Shown here: piece by piece, positions 1-8,909 of the stretch
Numbering within the stretch: the stretch's first letter is position 1
Layout of the letters: each line of letters starts with the position of its first letter
Source of the DNA: Marinobacter sp. MDS2
GTDB taxonomy: Bacteria > Pseudomonadota > Gammaproteobacteria > Pseudomonadales > Oleiphilaceae
Reading direction: 5' to 3'
Length of the DNA stretch: 64,000 bases
Assembly: GCF_030718085.1 (NCBI RefSeq)
Contig: NZ_JAVAJF010000001.1
Location: 62,001 to 126,000, forward strand
Translations under genes and position numbers: made by a program
Notes under the pieces: model-generated
What the model was told of the DNA's origin: nothing
What the model saw: only the letters and a program-made list of their open reading frames with translations
Database searches by the model: none

Positions 1-617
1 ATTTGGCCATCCTGGAGGCGAGTTAAAGCACTTTTGAGCTTGGTGACAGGGCGCATGGCCATATTGATACCAAGCCATATTACGGCGACTAACATCAGTA
101 TCAAGACAATAGAAACAACCGCAGTCCAAACGTGCAGTTCCATTTGACTGTGTTTCAACGACCCGAAATCTTCCGAAACAATCACAACAATCGGCATTTC
201 ATTAACCAAAAAAGCCTTTCGGTAGGCCAGCATATCCGAGGTCGCCTTAGACCCGTTATGGATCTGGACGCGAATTGCCCCACTTTCACTATGATCCAGT
301 AATGGGGTTAAGATTGATTGCCAACTATCTGGCAATACGAGGGTTTTTGATGGTGTTTGGATAGCGAATGCATGATGAAATACGTCCTGAAAATAATCCC
401 CGGTGTTTAGCAGGTTAACGTTGCCGTTTGTTCTTCGTATTTGATGCTCCAGAAAAGCCACTTCATCTCTAAGCCGATCTTCCACGAACTCCCGGGACAT
501 CCTGTCGAGTAAATATCCGTGAACAATCCAAGCAAGCGCCATCAGACTGATGCCCGCTGGCAGCAAACAAATGAGCAGGGTGTTTTTTACCGACAAAGGC
601 TTCTCAAACAACGTCAT
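1..617 (-). CDS. Sensor histidine kinase, N-terminal part (cut by window edge)
   Basis: This open frame enters from the left edge and supplies about 205 residues of the sensing half of a membrane histidine kinase. The start overlaps the end of the response-regulator gene by 14 bp, as is usual for a co-translated pair. A first membrane segment covers about residues 12-33, a periplasmic loop about 35-160, and a second membrane segment about 163-185. The sequence then runs into the start of a HAMP linker (MRPVTKL). The catalytic DHp and ATPase domains lie outside the window. Facing a copper-resistance operon, it probably senses periplasmic copper, but no His/Met-rich metal motif is visible in the loop, so the signal is inferred. 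Confidence 0.85.
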   Translation of the reverse strand, partial: MTLFEKPLSVKNTLLICLLPAGISLMALAWIVHGYLLDRMSREFVEDRLRDEVAFLEHQIRRTNGNVNLLNTGDYFQDVFHHAFAIQTPSKTLVLPDSWQSILTPLLDHSESGAIRVQIHNGSKATSDMLAYRKAFLVNEMPIVVIVSEDFGSLKHSQMELHVWTAVVSIVLILMLVAVIWLGINMAMRPVTKLKSALTRLQDGQ

Positions 618-1269
618 TAAACAGATACCCCTGGCCGCGCCTCGTTAGGATGGAGTTGGCTCCCACGAGCTTTCTAAGCCTTCGAATGTATGCTTCGATA
701 ACGTTTTCATTTGGGGTGTCATTCAGACTGTAGAGCTGTTCCATTAACTGGTCTTTGGAATAGACTTGGCCCGGGCGACTCATCAGGCAGCGTAATAGCC
801 GAAACTCGGTACCCGTTAGACTATGTTCGGTGCCGTCGGCCGTTTTTAGAATCTGGCGATTTTCATCGAGCTCCAAACGCCCGGCTTTGAGTGTGGAATC
901 CACGCGACCTTCGCTGCGCCGTATGATCGCGTTCAGGCGGGCGACGAGCTCCTCCGTTTGGAAGGGTTTTCCGAGGTAGTCATCCGCACCTGCTTTCAGG
1001 CCGCTGACCTTGTCCTGCCAATCACCTCGAGCTGTAAGAATCAGCACCGGAAAGCTGACGTGGTTACCCCTCCAGGTTTTAAGGACTTCAAACCCATTCC
1101 CGTCTGGTAATCCAAGATCCAGTACCACTGCTCGATAATCCTCCTGCACACCCAAGCTTGTGGCATCTTTGGCGGTTTTCGCCCAATCGACACGAAATCC
1201 CGCTTTTTCGAGTTGGCCAATAAGTCCGTCGGCTAATAAATGATCATCTTCTACCAACAGTAGGCGCAT
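604..1269 (-). CDS. OmpR-family two-component response regulator
   Basis: The 221-residue protein has a receiver domain (about 1-115) with acidic residues D8 and D9, the phospho-acceptor D51 in a VLDLGLPDG motif and the conserved K101 in GKPF. A winged-helix DNA-binding domain follows (about 125-220, ending in the RRGQGYLF wing). It is the family of QseB, PmrA and CopR. It is encoded with the overlapping histidine kinase and is divergent from the cupredoxin-copA-copB genes, so it is likely the copper-responsive regulator of those genes. The shared upstream region carries two CCTGAAT half-sites one helical turn apart, a plausible binding site. Calling it CopR rests on context only. Confidence 0.92.
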   Translation of the reverse strand: MRLLLVEDDHLLADGLIGQLEKAGFRVDWAKTAKDATSLGVQEDYRAVVLDLGLPDGNGFEVLKTWRGNHVSFPVLILTARGDWQDKVSGLKAGADDYLGKPFQTEELVARLNAIIRRSEGRVDSTLKAGRLELDENRQILKTADGTEHSLTGTEFRLLRCLMSRPGQVYSKDQLMEQLYSLNDTPNENVIEAYIRRLRKLVGANSILTRRGQGYLFNDVV

Positions 1270-1320
1270 GGCTTGAGTCTTACTCCGTGAGAATGGTTGG
1301 CCGAGAGTATGAGGCAGCTA

Positions 1321-1373
1321 CCTGAATCGGGCCTGAATGGTAAAACATCTTCAATTTTCAGCAAGGATTCAGG
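1321..1373. promoter_or_regulatory. Candidate response-regulator binding repeats upstream of the copper operon
   Basis: The heptamer CCTGAAT occurs at 1321-1327 and 1332-1338, an 11-bp period typical of tandem OmpR-family half-sites. Its reverse complement ATTCAGG lies at 1367-1373. All three copies fall in the short region between the divergent regulator and the cupredoxin gene. Binding is inferred from spacing and position. Confidence 0.5.
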
Positions 1374-1439
1374 TTGGTAAGGGACAGTATGAACGCATCA
1401 AGCCGCTTACCCTTCAACCCCCTTGAAAGGAGAATAGTT

Positions 1440-1967
1440 ATGACTTTGGCAAAAAACATGATTTTGGTAACCGCCGTCGCATTGTCGGCGCCAGTCTTTG
1501 CAGGTGGGACACATAGTCATGGGCATGGATTCCCTGTCGGCGAACCGGGAGCAGCTGCGGAAGCCACTCGCACAATTACTGTCGAGCTGCACGATAACTA
1601 CTACGAGCCGGAACAGATCGAGGTGAGTGCAGGGGAGACCGTTCGGTTCGTCTTGGAGAACAAGGGTAATTTGGTGCATGAGTTCAATATTGGCACACCA
1701 TCCATGCACGAAGCGCATCAAGAAGAAATGATGATGATGGTCGAGCACGGTGTCATTCAGGGTGGCAAGCTAAATCACCACATGATGGAAATGGACATGG
1801 GAAATGGCCACACCATGAAGCATGACGACCCCAACAGCGCGCTGCTTGAGCCCGGGAAAAGCGGGGAGATCACTTGGACGTTCAATAAAGAAGGCAACAT
1901 CGAGTTTGCCTGCAACGTACCCGGCCACTATCAGGCAGGGATGTATGGAGACGTGAAGTTCAAGTAA
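1440..1967 (+). CDS. Periplasmic cupredoxin (type 1 copper protein)
   Basis: The chosen ATG has an AAGGAG ribosome site nearby and opens a clean Sec signal peptide (about residues 1-22, cut near VFAGG), giving 175 residues. An upstream in-frame start would add 22 residues with no signal character. The mature protein is a single cupredoxin domain with likely copper ligands H80, C158, H163 and M168, the last three in CNVPGHYQAGM. Extra His/Met clusters (MMMM near 97, HH near 113, HTMKH near 124) sit in a loop and could bind additional copper. As first gene before copA and copB, it probably carries or buffers periplasmic copper. Confidence 0.88.
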   Translation: MTLAKNMILVTAVALSAPVFAGGTHSHGHGFPVGEPGAAAEATRTITVELHDNYYEPEQIEVSAGETVRFVLENKGNLVHEFNIGTPSMHEAHQEEMMMMVEHGVIQGGKLNHHMMEMDMGNGHTMKHDDPNSALLEPGKSGEITWTFNKEGNIEFACNVPGHYQAGMYGDVKFK

Positions 1968-2008
1968 GTCGCCCGCTAATTTGCTAACGAATGTACGGAG
2001 TGTTTCCC

Positions 2009-3718
2009 ATGAACAAACGCCTTTTGGCGGGGCTTTTAGGCCTTTTTCTCCCGGCGCTTCTGTGCGCTGGAGAATATAACCTGACAGTAGATCGTGTCAC
2101 GATTGATACCGGTGATTTCGTGAAAAAGGGTATCGGATATAACGGCAAATCCCCAGGCCCGGTGCTGAGATTCAAAGAAGGGGAAAACGTTAAAATCAAT
2201 GTCACGAACAATTTGGATGAAATGACCTCTATCCATTGGCATGGCCTTATTCTGCCTTTCCAGCAGGATGGCGTGCCGGGGATCAGTTTCCCGGGCATTA
2301 AAGCGGGCGAGACTTTTACCTACGAATTTCCTGTGGTGCAGGCCGGCACCTACTGGTTCCACAGTCACTCAGGCTTTCAGGAACCTGACGGCGCGTTCGG
2401 CTCGATCATTATTGAGCCAAAAGGGCGCGAGCCATTTCGCTATGACCGGGAATACGTTATCCAGTTAACGGACAAACACCCCCACACTGGAGACCGGATC
2501 ATGCGCAATCTGAAAATGATGCCGGATTACTACAATCGTGAGCAGCAAACGGTTGGTGAATTTTTCAGCGATGCCAAGACGAACGGTCTGGCGAACACCA
2601 TTAAGGACCGGATGGCTTGGGGAGACATGCGCATGATGAAGGCGGATGTCGAAGACGTTCAAGGGTTTACCGGCATGATTAATGGCAAGGGCCCGAACCA
2701 GAACTGGACCGGGCTGTTTGATCCGGGTGAGCGTGTCCGCTTGCGCTTCATTAACTCCTCTGCGATGACCTACTTTGACGTTCGTATTCCAGGATTGAAC
2801 ATGACCGTGGTTCAGGCCGATGGCAACAACGTGCAGCCGGTTAACGTGGACGAATTCCGCATCGGGGTTGCTGAGACCTACGATGTCATCGTTCGGCCGC
2901 GCGACGCGCAGGCTTATACGATTTTTGCCGAGTCCATGGGGCGATCTGGGTATGCTCGCGCAACGTTAGCCCCGAAAGAAGGAATGGAAGCGGCAGTTCC
3001 AACTATGCGGAAGCCAGCCCGACTCACTATGGCCGACATGGGTGGCATGCACGACATGGACCACGGAGATATGAATCATGGCGCCATGAGCGAGATGGAT
3101 CACAGTGGGATGCCAGGCATGGATCATGGTTCGATGGCGACTATGGATCACTCCGCCCATGGCAGCAAGGACTCCGACAAGAAGAAACCAGACGATCCGT
3201 TCTACGCCAAAGGCAGCGGCATCATGCCTGAAGCCGCCAATGGCGGAAAGTTTCTGTCTTACGCAGATCTCAAGGCCCAAAAACCTTTGTATGAGGAACG
3301 CGAGCCAACCCGTGAGATTGAACTCCGCCTGACCGGCAATATGGAGCGTTATACCTGGAGCATCAACGGCGTTAAATACGAAGATGCGGACCCCATCCGG
3401 CTGCAATACGGCGAGCGTGTCCGGTTTAAGTTCGTCAACGAAACCATGATGACGCACCCGATGCACCTTCATGGTATGTGGTCCATCCTTGACGTTGGTG
3501 CAGGTCAATGGAACCCTGTTAAGCATACAGTGAGTGTTCAACCGGGCACGACTGTGTTCATGGAGACTGAAGTGGATGCACCGGGCCAATGGGCATTCCA
3601 TTGCCATCTTTCGTACCACGCCGCTGCTGGTATGTTCCGGAAAGTCGTGGTGGAAGGCGCTCCGCAGTCCTCTCAGGCTTCCGCCGAGTTGGTGACGAAC
3701 GAAGGAGGTGGCGCATGA
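2009..3718 (+). CDS. copA: Copper resistance multicopper oxidase
   Basis: The 569-residue protein belongs to the CopA/PcoA family, which oxidises Cu(I) in the periplasm. It has three cupredoxin domains. Copper-site motifs are H76-W-H78, H118-S-H120, H483-P-M-H486-L-H488 and H531-C532-H533, with H537 and M542 completing the type 1 site. A Met/His-rich insertion (about 341-385, repeated MDHG-like units) is the usual copper-sequestering stretch. The ATG at 2009 has GGAG upstream; an earlier in-frame ATG at 1991 is less likely. The signal peptide (MNKRLLAGLLGLF) lacks a twin arginine, whereas many CopA proteins are Tat exported. The gene overlaps copB by ATGA. Confidence 0.95.
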   Translation: MNKRLLAGLLGLFLPALLCAGEYNLTVDRVTIDTGDFVKKGIGYNGKSPGPVLRFKEGENVKINVTNNLDEMTSIHWHGLILPFQQDGVPGISFPGIKAGETFTYEFPVVQAGTYWFHSHSGFQEPDGAFGSIIIEPKGREPFRYDREYVIQLTDKHPHTGDRIMRNLKMMPDYYNREQQTVGEFFSDAKTNGLANTIKDRMAWGDMRMMKADVEDVQGFTGMINGKGPNQNWTGLFDPGERVRLRFINSSAMTYFDVRIPGLNMTVVQADGNNVQPVNVDEFRIGVAETYDVIVRPRDAQAYTIFAESMGRSGYARATLAPKEGMEAAVPTMRKPARLTMADMGGMHDMDHGDMNHGAMSEMDHSGMPGMDHGSMATMDHSAHGSKDSDKKKPDDPFYAKGSGIMPEAANGGKFLSYADLKAQKPLYEEREPTREIELRLTGNMERYTWSINGVKYEDADPIRLQYGERVRFKFVNETMMTHPMHLHGMWSILDVGAGQWNPVKHTVSVQPGTTVFMETEVDAPGQWAFHCHLSYHAAAGMFRKVVVEGAPQSSQASAELVTNEGGGA

Positions 3719-4464
3719 GCTTTTCTCGCTTCTGGTTTACAGCTGGCTTCGTCGGCTCGGTACTAATGCCAGGTTTGGCTATCGCTCAGGGAATGATGGA
3801 AGACACCACGGAACGCAAACAGCCGCTCAAGATCTGGGGTATCCAGTTCGAAGAACTTGAATACCGCTACAGCGATGACGATGAAGAGCTCGGCGTCTGG
3901 AACGGTGATTTCTCTTACGGAACTGACGATCTGAAAGTCCGGTGGCTCACTAAGGGCGAGTACGCCATAGACGGACAAGCGTACGAAGGCTTGGAGAACC
4001 AACTGGTAGGTCAGATTCCAATCTCAACCTTTTTCGATGCTAAAGCGGGTGTTCGCTTTGATACGCCGGAAGGTCCTGATCGCACTTATGCCGTTTTGGG
4101 CGTTTCCGGACTGGCACCTCAATGGTTTGAGGTGGACGCAAACCTGTATGTCAGCGACGAAGGTGACACCTCTGCCGAGGTAGACGCCGAATACGAGCTG
4201 CTATTGACCAATTACTGGATTCTGGCTGCTACGCTCGATGCCACTATTGCCTTTAGCGAGGACCGGGAGATCGGTATCGGCAAGGGGCTGGTTTCCACGG
4301 AAACGGGCTTGAGGCTGAGCTATGATTTGATCGACCGATCTTTCTCTCCCTATTTAGGCGTTGTGCACGAGCGAAAGTATGGCGATTCGGCTGATTTCGC
4401 AGAATCGGCCGGCGGGAGAACCGAAGATTGGTTCGCGGTTGTAGGTGGTAGGATCTCTTTCTAA
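3715..4464 (+). CDS. copB: Copper resistance protein B, outer-membrane barrel
   Basis: This 249-residue protein matches CopB/PcoB. It has a Sec signal (about 1-25, ending AIAQG), alternating amphipathic strands rich in W, Y and F, and a C-terminal phenylalanine typical of beta-barrel insertion. The ATG overlaps the copA stop codon (ATGA) and has AAGGAGG upstream, so translation is coupled. The long Met/His-rich N-terminal segment present in some CopB proteins is almost absent here (only GMMED). The family is thought to act with CopA in copper tolerance at the outer membrane. A longer in-frame extension upstream lies inside copA and is not supported. Confidence 0.9.
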   Translation: MSFSRFWFTAGFVGSVLMPGLAIAQGMMEDTTERKQPLKIWGIQFEELEYRYSDDDEELGVWNGDFSYGTDDLKVRWLTKGEYAIDGQAYEGLENQLVGQIPISTFFDAKAGVRFDTPEGPDRTYAVLGVSGLAPQWFEVDANLYVSDEGDTSAEVDAEYELLLTNYWILAATLDATIAFSEDREIGIGKGLVSTETGLRLSYDLIDRSFSPYLGVVHERKYGDSADFAESAGGRTEDWFAVVGGRISF

Positions 4465-4471
4465 CTTCGCC

Positions 4472-5743
4472 TTACACCCGTCGCTTTCGTCCAGCAAAAC
4501 GCCGCATGGCCTGATCCGAATTAACGTATACCGATTCGGTAAAGGCCGCGCTGGCATGCCCAAGTTCTTCACTGATATGACGGATGTCGGCGCCCGCCTC
4601 AATCGCTTGGCTGGCACCGGTATGACGGAGATAGTGCGTTTCTGTCTTGATACTCTCAAGTTGGCGCGCTTCTTCCGTGCGGCCCTCGGCATCCAATCTT
4701 TCGACTGTGAGCATGATTGCCTGTTCATACACCCGCTGGATCTGGCGCTTACTCAAGGCGCCACCTTTGGCCGAGGGCAGAATAGGGTGGTTGTCGCCCT
4801 GAACTGGCATCGCCGTCAAGCATCCAAGGTGTTCCCGCCAGCGCCGCAGATAGGGCAGGTATTCGTCTGGCAGGGTAATCGTACGATCCTTGTCACCTTT
4901 ACTGAACACGTAATAGGCCCAGTACTCTTCACCTTGCACGAACTTTCGTTTGAAATCGCCAAATACCGGCGTTCTGGTTGACCCATTCTGTCTTTGCCTT
5001 GGCGCCAATTCGCTTACCCGCAGAAATAACGATTTCATGGTGACGACAACAAACAGGTGACGTTCGTATTTCCGGTTTTCTTCAGCTGCCAACAGTAGCG
5101 ACTCCAGTAGGTAAGCCCACTGCATATCCGAAAGCCGGCGAACATCGGTTTCTGTATCCACATCGTTGATGGTCTGAACCTTCTGATCTCGCTTGCGCAT
5201 GCCGATCATCGGATTTTTCTGGATGTAGTCTTGTATCAGCAGATACTTGAAAAAGGTTTGCAGGGCCGTCTTGCTGGCATTAAGAGAGGCCTGCGTAATT
5301 GCGTATTTTGCGGGTTCGCCAGACGTTGTTTGCTTGGACAGCATCGCAAAAGGACGCCACTGCGAGTTGGGTAACCGTAGCCCCTGACGATCCTGGAACG
5401 CGGAATAGATTCCCGTGCTGATCCAGCTTTTGGGCGGCATGGTCAGGGTTTTGAAATACGCCGTCACCACGTCGGAATCTGTTTGTGCCAAGCTACGTTT
5501 TGAAGTAACCCAAAGATAATTCAGAAAGCGCTGCACCTCGGAACGGAAGCGAACGAAGGTGCCTGACACATCCGAATATTTCAGCAAAAATTGGCGGGTG
5601 ATTTCATAGTCTGCACGCACCAATTCCTCTGAAACTCTCAAGGAATTAAAAAACTCGGGTATAGAGGGATGGCGATGGAAATCCCCCTGATCTTCCAGAT
5701 TTTCGGCAGTATCGAAAAGCGGGTGGCCTGGAAATGATCGCAT
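4472..5743 (-). CDS. Tyrosine recombinase / site-specific integrase
   Basis: The 423-residue protein has an N-terminal SAM-like core-binding region (about 30-180) and a C-terminal catalytic domain. The full set of catalytic residues can be placed: R242 (FLRVSEL), K282 (SKGDKDR), H370 and R373 (HYLRHTG), H396 (ELGHAS) and nucleophile Y406 (SVYVNSD). It appears intact. It converges on copB with only 7 bp between the stops and has no phage or excisionase gene beside it. It may mark the copper genes as part of an integrated element, but I see no tRNA or flanking repeats here. Resident single-gene recombinases of unknown role also exist. Confidence 0.92.
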   Translation of the reverse strand: MRSFPGHPLFDTAENLEDQGDFHRHPSIPEFFNSLRVSEELVRADYEITRQFLLKYSDVSGTFVRFRSEVQRFLNYLWVTSKRSLAQTDSDVVTAYFKTLTMPPKSWISTGIYSAFQDRQGLRLPNSQWRPFAMLSKQTTSGEPAKYAITQASLNASKTALQTFFKYLLIQDYIQKNPMIGMRKRDQKVQTINDVDTETDVRRLSDMQWAYLLESLLLAAEENRKYERHLFVVVTMKSLFLRVSELAPRQRQNGSTRTPVFGDFKRKFVQGEEYWAYYVFSKGDKDRTITLPDEYLPYLRRWREHLGCLTAMPVQGDNHPILPSAKGGALSKRQIQRVYEQAIMLTVERLDAEGRTEEARQLESIKTETHYLRHTGASQAIEAGADIRHISEELGHASAAFTESVYVNSDQAMRRFAGRKRRV

Positions 5744-5985
5744 CTGGAGCCTGGTTGAATTCGTGTGGAAGCAATGGGAAGTCGTAATCTTTAAACTTCA
5801 TTATTTAACAAATTACGCAATAATAAAAGCCACTTAGAAAATATATTTAAATCAAATTCTAGGAGTGAAGGAACGATTCCGGAGCTTCCTCGAAGCGCTC
5901 AATTTGGTGGATGCCGATACTCATGTTAGAAGGGACAGGTAGAATGCTCAGATTCCCGCCAACGTTTATTATCCAAGGAGCCTAA

Positions 5986-7701
5986 ATGACAATGCGACGC
6001 CACGGTGATACATCCGCAATGGTATCAACGCTCGCCGATTTGGCACCGTTGGCGGACTATTCCTTTGTAGACACGATGAACCGCGACCCCGAAGGAAAAG
6101 AAAACGGCGCCGATCACGAGCCTCGGCAAGTGTTCTCTGGCCACTATGTTCCGGTTAAGCCTACGCCGATTGAACACCCCGAATACGTTGCTCACGGCAA
6201 AGAACTGTTTCAGGAACTTGGGTTAGCGAGCGATCTGGCGAAGTCTGAAGACTTCATGCGGATGTTCTCCGGGGATCTATCTCAGGTTCAGGAGCCGCTG
6301 CGCAACGTTGGATGGGCCTGTGGCTATGCACTTTCAATCTACGGTAATGAGTTTTACAGGCAATGCCCATTCCAGACCGGCAATGGTTACGGCGATGGCC
6401 GCGCGATTTCGGTGTTAGAGGCTGTTATCAACGGACAGCGCTGGGAAATGCAGTTGAAAGGGGGAGGGCGTACACCCTACTGCCGAGGTGCGGACGGCCG
6501 CGCCGTTCTGAGGTCCAGTGTAAGAGAGTTCCTGGCCCAAGAGCACATGCACGCCCTCGGCGTGCCCACCTCAAGATCTTTAAGCCTGTACGTATCTAAA
6601 AGCGAGACCGTTCGGCGGCCCTGGTATTCGCAAGGTTCCCGCTCCGTCGATCCCGATATTCTGGTGTCCGAACCCGTGGCCATCACCACCCGTGTAGCAC
6701 CATCGTTCATTCGGGTGGGCCAGCTTGAGCTGTTTGGTCGTCGCGCCCGAAAGCAAGAACACCCTCGGGCGATGGAAGAGCTCGAAAAACTTGTCTTGCA
6801 TCTGATTGAGCGGGAGTACGGCAACGAGATCGACCCGTCATTGCCTACTCGCGACAAGGTTGTTCTGCTTGCTCATGAGTTTCGCAGCCGACTGACGTCT
6901 CTTGTTGCGAACTGGGTTCGTGTTGGTTACTGCCAGGGCAACTTCAACAGCGACAACTGTGCGGCCGGTGGTTTCACGCTTGACTATGGCCCATTTGGCT
7001 TCTGCAATGTGTTTGATCCGCACTACCAACCCTGGACGGGCGGCGGTCAACACTTCGCGTTTCTGAATCAACCGGCAGCAGCAGAACGCAATTTTCATTC
7101 GTTTTGCGGCGCAATCCGGCCTTTACTGGAAGGGCATCCTGACTGTTTACGGCAGCTGGAGGAAATTCAACGTGATTTCCCAGAGGTCATGCAAACTCAA
7201 ATGGAACACATGTGGGCGGCCAAACTTGGTCTTGAACGTTTTGATTCAGATCTGTTTTCTGAGCTGGCTAAGTTGATGGTGAAAACGCCTGTCGATTACA
7301 CGATGTTCTTCCGAGAGCTTTCGTCGTTGCCAGAGAGCATTGAAGCACTGAAGAAAAGCTTCTACGCAAGCCAGGCCGATGCCGCAGATTCCCAAGCGCT
7401 AAACGATCGTTGGTCTGTGTGGTTCGAAAAATGGAACACGCTCATTGACTCCGATAATCGAGAGCAGCTCTCCAGTCACATGAAGCGGGTGAACCCTAAG
7501 TACAGCTTGAAAGACTGGTACGTGGTGCCCGCCTATCAGCAGGCGGCTGCGGGCGATTACACGTTGCTTCGAGAATTGCAGGATGTGATGACGCAGCCAT
7601 ACGCTGAGCAAACGGATGATATCGAAGCGAAATACTACCGACTAAAGCCATTGGAGCTTTTTGATGTCGGTGGATGGTCGCACTATAGCTGTTCATCGTG
7701 A
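5986..7701 (+). CDS. selO: Protein adenylyltransferase SelO (YdiU family)
   Basis: The 571-residue product is a SelO/YdiU pseudokinase-fold enzyme that transfers AMP from ATP to protein Ser, Thr or Tyr residues. Visible family features include a glycine-rich [22 protein letters not shown] segment core ([14 protein letters not shown]), the NFNSDN motif and a following DYGPFGF. The C-terminus is CSS, a redox-type tail where eukaryotic SelO carries selenocysteine. AAGGAG lies just upstream of the ATG. It is monocistronic. The family protects against oxidative stress by AMPylating redox proteins. The N-terminus is somewhat longer than in E. coli YdiU. Confidence 0.93.
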   Translation: MTMRRHGDTSAMVSTLADLAPLADYSFVDTMNRDPEGKENGADHEPRQVFSGHYVPVKPTPIEHPEYVAHGKELFQELGLASDLAKSEDFMRMFSGDLSQVQEPLRNVGWACGYALSIYGNEFYRQCPFQTGNGYGDGRAISVLEAVINGQRWEMQLKGGGRTPYCRGADGRAVLRSSVREFLAQEHMHALGVPTSRSLSLYVSKSETVRRPWYSQGSRSVDPDILVSEPVAITTRVAPSFIRVGQLELFGRRARKQEHPRAMEELEKLVLHLIEREYGNEIDPSLPTRDKVVLLAHEFRSRLTSLVANWVRVGYCQGNFNSDNCAAGGFTLDYGPFGFCNVFDPHYQPWTGGGQHFAFLNQPAAAERNFHSFCGAIRPLLEGHPDCLRQLEEIQRDFPEVMQTQMEHMWAAKLGLERFDSDLFSELAKLMVKTPVDYTMFFRELSSLPESIEALKKSFYASQADAADSQALNDRWSVWFEKWNTLIDSDNREQLSSHMKRVNPKYSLKDWYVVPAYQQAAAGDYTLLRELQDVMTQPYAEQTDDIEAKYYRLKPLELFDVGGWSHYSCSS

Positions 7702-7751
7702 TTGGGTGGATAACTACAGAAGGCGCTAGAACGTCTTATACCACACATCAA

Positions 7752-7775
7752 CGGGCCTCCTTTTCAGCAGGCCCG
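7752..7775. terminator. Hairpin between selO and the MFS remnant
   Basis: CGGGCCT and AGGCCCG pair around a 10-nt loop just after selO and just after the end of the MFS fragment on the other strand. No T-run follows on either strand, so terminator activity is uncertain. Confidence 0.35.
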
Positions 7776-7783
7776 GGGTGGGG

Positions 7784-8050
7784 TCAGGCCGTAATCGGCT
7801 CGCGGTTATCCAGTGTTGAAGAAACCCGGGTCAGGAGCAGGGCGCTCAGTACAATTACCCCACCAATCCAGGGCGTGTTCATCAGCCCCATATCCTCGAC
7901 CACGTGCCCACCGAGCCAGGCGCCGCCGGCAATACCGATGTTGAATGCAGCGATGTTCAGTCCGGATGCAACGTCAACGGAATGGGGCGTATAGCGCTCG
8001 GCGAGTTGAACCACGTAGACCTGCAGGCCGGGCACGTTGCCGAAGGCAAA
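7784..8050 (-). pseudogene. MFS efflux transporter, C-terminal remnant
   Basis: About 88 residues (from FGNVPGLQVYVVQLAE to the stop) match the last helices of a 12-helix sugar/drug efflux transporter of the AraJ/YdeE type. The motif run SGLNIAAFNIGIAGGAWLGG and a final hydrophobic helix are recognisable. The first three quarters of the gene are missing. Upstream of 8050 the frame continues as unrelated sequence overlapping the araC gene, so no functional start exists. The break falls right at the araC promoter region. In related genomes such transporters often sit beside an AraC regulator, so this looks like a deletion scar. Confidence 0.75.
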
Positions 8051-8080
8051 GGTTCTGTGTGACTCTCCTGTGTTTCTGAT

Positions 8081-8086
8081 TATACT
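8081..8086 (+). promoter_or_regulatory. Candidate -10 box implying a leaderless araC mRNA
   Basis: TATACT ends seven bases before the araC ATG at 8093, so a normal start point would coincide with the start codon. A weak TGTGAC lies 17 bp upstream. No Shine-Dalgarno sequence is visible. Confidence 0.4.
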
Positions 8087-8092
8087 GGTCGC

Positions 8093-8824
8093 ATGAAGCA
8101 CTCTGAGATCGGCTTGCACATACGAACGTACGATGATGAGGGGAAAAGTCACTCCCACGACCATCACCAACTGGTACTGCCCTTGGCAGGAACATTATCT
8201 CTGTCAGTAGATGCCAAGCAAGGCGAGGTTGCTCAGCGTCGAGCGGCAATCATACCCGCAGGAAGTGGCCATGGGTTCGCTGCGACCGACGATAACCAAT
8301 TTTTGGTTGCAGACGTCCCCGAAGGCCTGGCCCCGGCGCTAGACAAGCTACCTTGTTTCGTAGACCTCGATCCAGCATTGCTCCATTACGTCCAGTTCCT
8401 TCACGCACAGCTCCAAAATGGGACTGAGTCGGATTTTACCCAGCATCAAATGCTGCTCCTGCTTATTCAGTTACTTCAGGAACGCCATGGAAGTCAATTG
8501 AAGCTGGATAGCCGGGTCCACGCCGCGAAACAGTTTCTGGATGAACACTTCAGTCAACCGATTTCCTTGGTCGAGACTGCTGCCATGGCACATTTGAGCA
8601 CTCGGCAATTGAACGATCTGTTCCGGCGCCAGGTTGGTATGACGCCGCATCAATACCTCACAGAGTTGCGAATGAAGGAAGCCTGGCGGCTTTTGGAGCA
8701 GTCGGGGCTCAGTGTTCAGCGCGTTGCTGACGCTGTCGGTTATTCTTCGCTATCAGCCTTCAGCAATCGTTTCAGAGGCCACTTTGGTAAAGCGCCCAGC
8801 CACTTCCGCCGTATTTCGAAATAA
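8093..8824 (+). CDS. AraC-family transcriptional regulator
   Basis: The 243-residue protein has an N-terminal cupin-like sensing domain (SHSHDHHQLVLPLAG near 19-33, GSGHGF near 57-62) and a C-terminal double helix-turn-helix (about 145-240, SVQRVADAVGYSSLSAFSNRFRGHFG core). There is no ribosome-binding site before the ATG. A TATACT box at 8081-8086 would place the transcription start at or next to the ATG, so the message may be leaderless. Its presumed partner transporter upstream on the other strand is broken, so its present target is unknown. Confidence 0.9.
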   Translation: MKHSEIGLHIRTYDDEGKSHSHDHHQLVLPLAGTLSLSVDAKQGEVAQRRAAIIPAGSGHGFAATDDNQFLVADVPEGLAPALDKLPCFVDLDPALLHYVQFLHAQLQNGTESDFTQHQMLLLLIQLLQERHGSQLKLDSRVHAAKQFLDEHFSQPISLVETAAMAHLSTRQLNDLFRRQVGMTPHQYLTELRMKEAWRLLEQSGLSVQRVADAVGYSSLSAFSNRFRGHFGKAPSHFRRISK

Positions 8825-8909
8825 ATCCGCCACGATTTGAAAGTACCTCTTCTCCGCACTGGATATCCTTCAGAAATCATTCACGGGTGAGAATTTCGAG
8901 GAGGGTTAC

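Noticed and set aside
2966..3619. 217-codon antisense frame
   Set aside because: It is opposite the copA Met/His-rich region; its His-rich sequence mirrors the ATG/CAT codons of that repeat and is not a gene.
4445..4981. 178-codon plus-strand frame after copB
   Set aside because: It is antisense to the recombinase catalytic domain, which has all expected residues; the plus-strand frame has no features.
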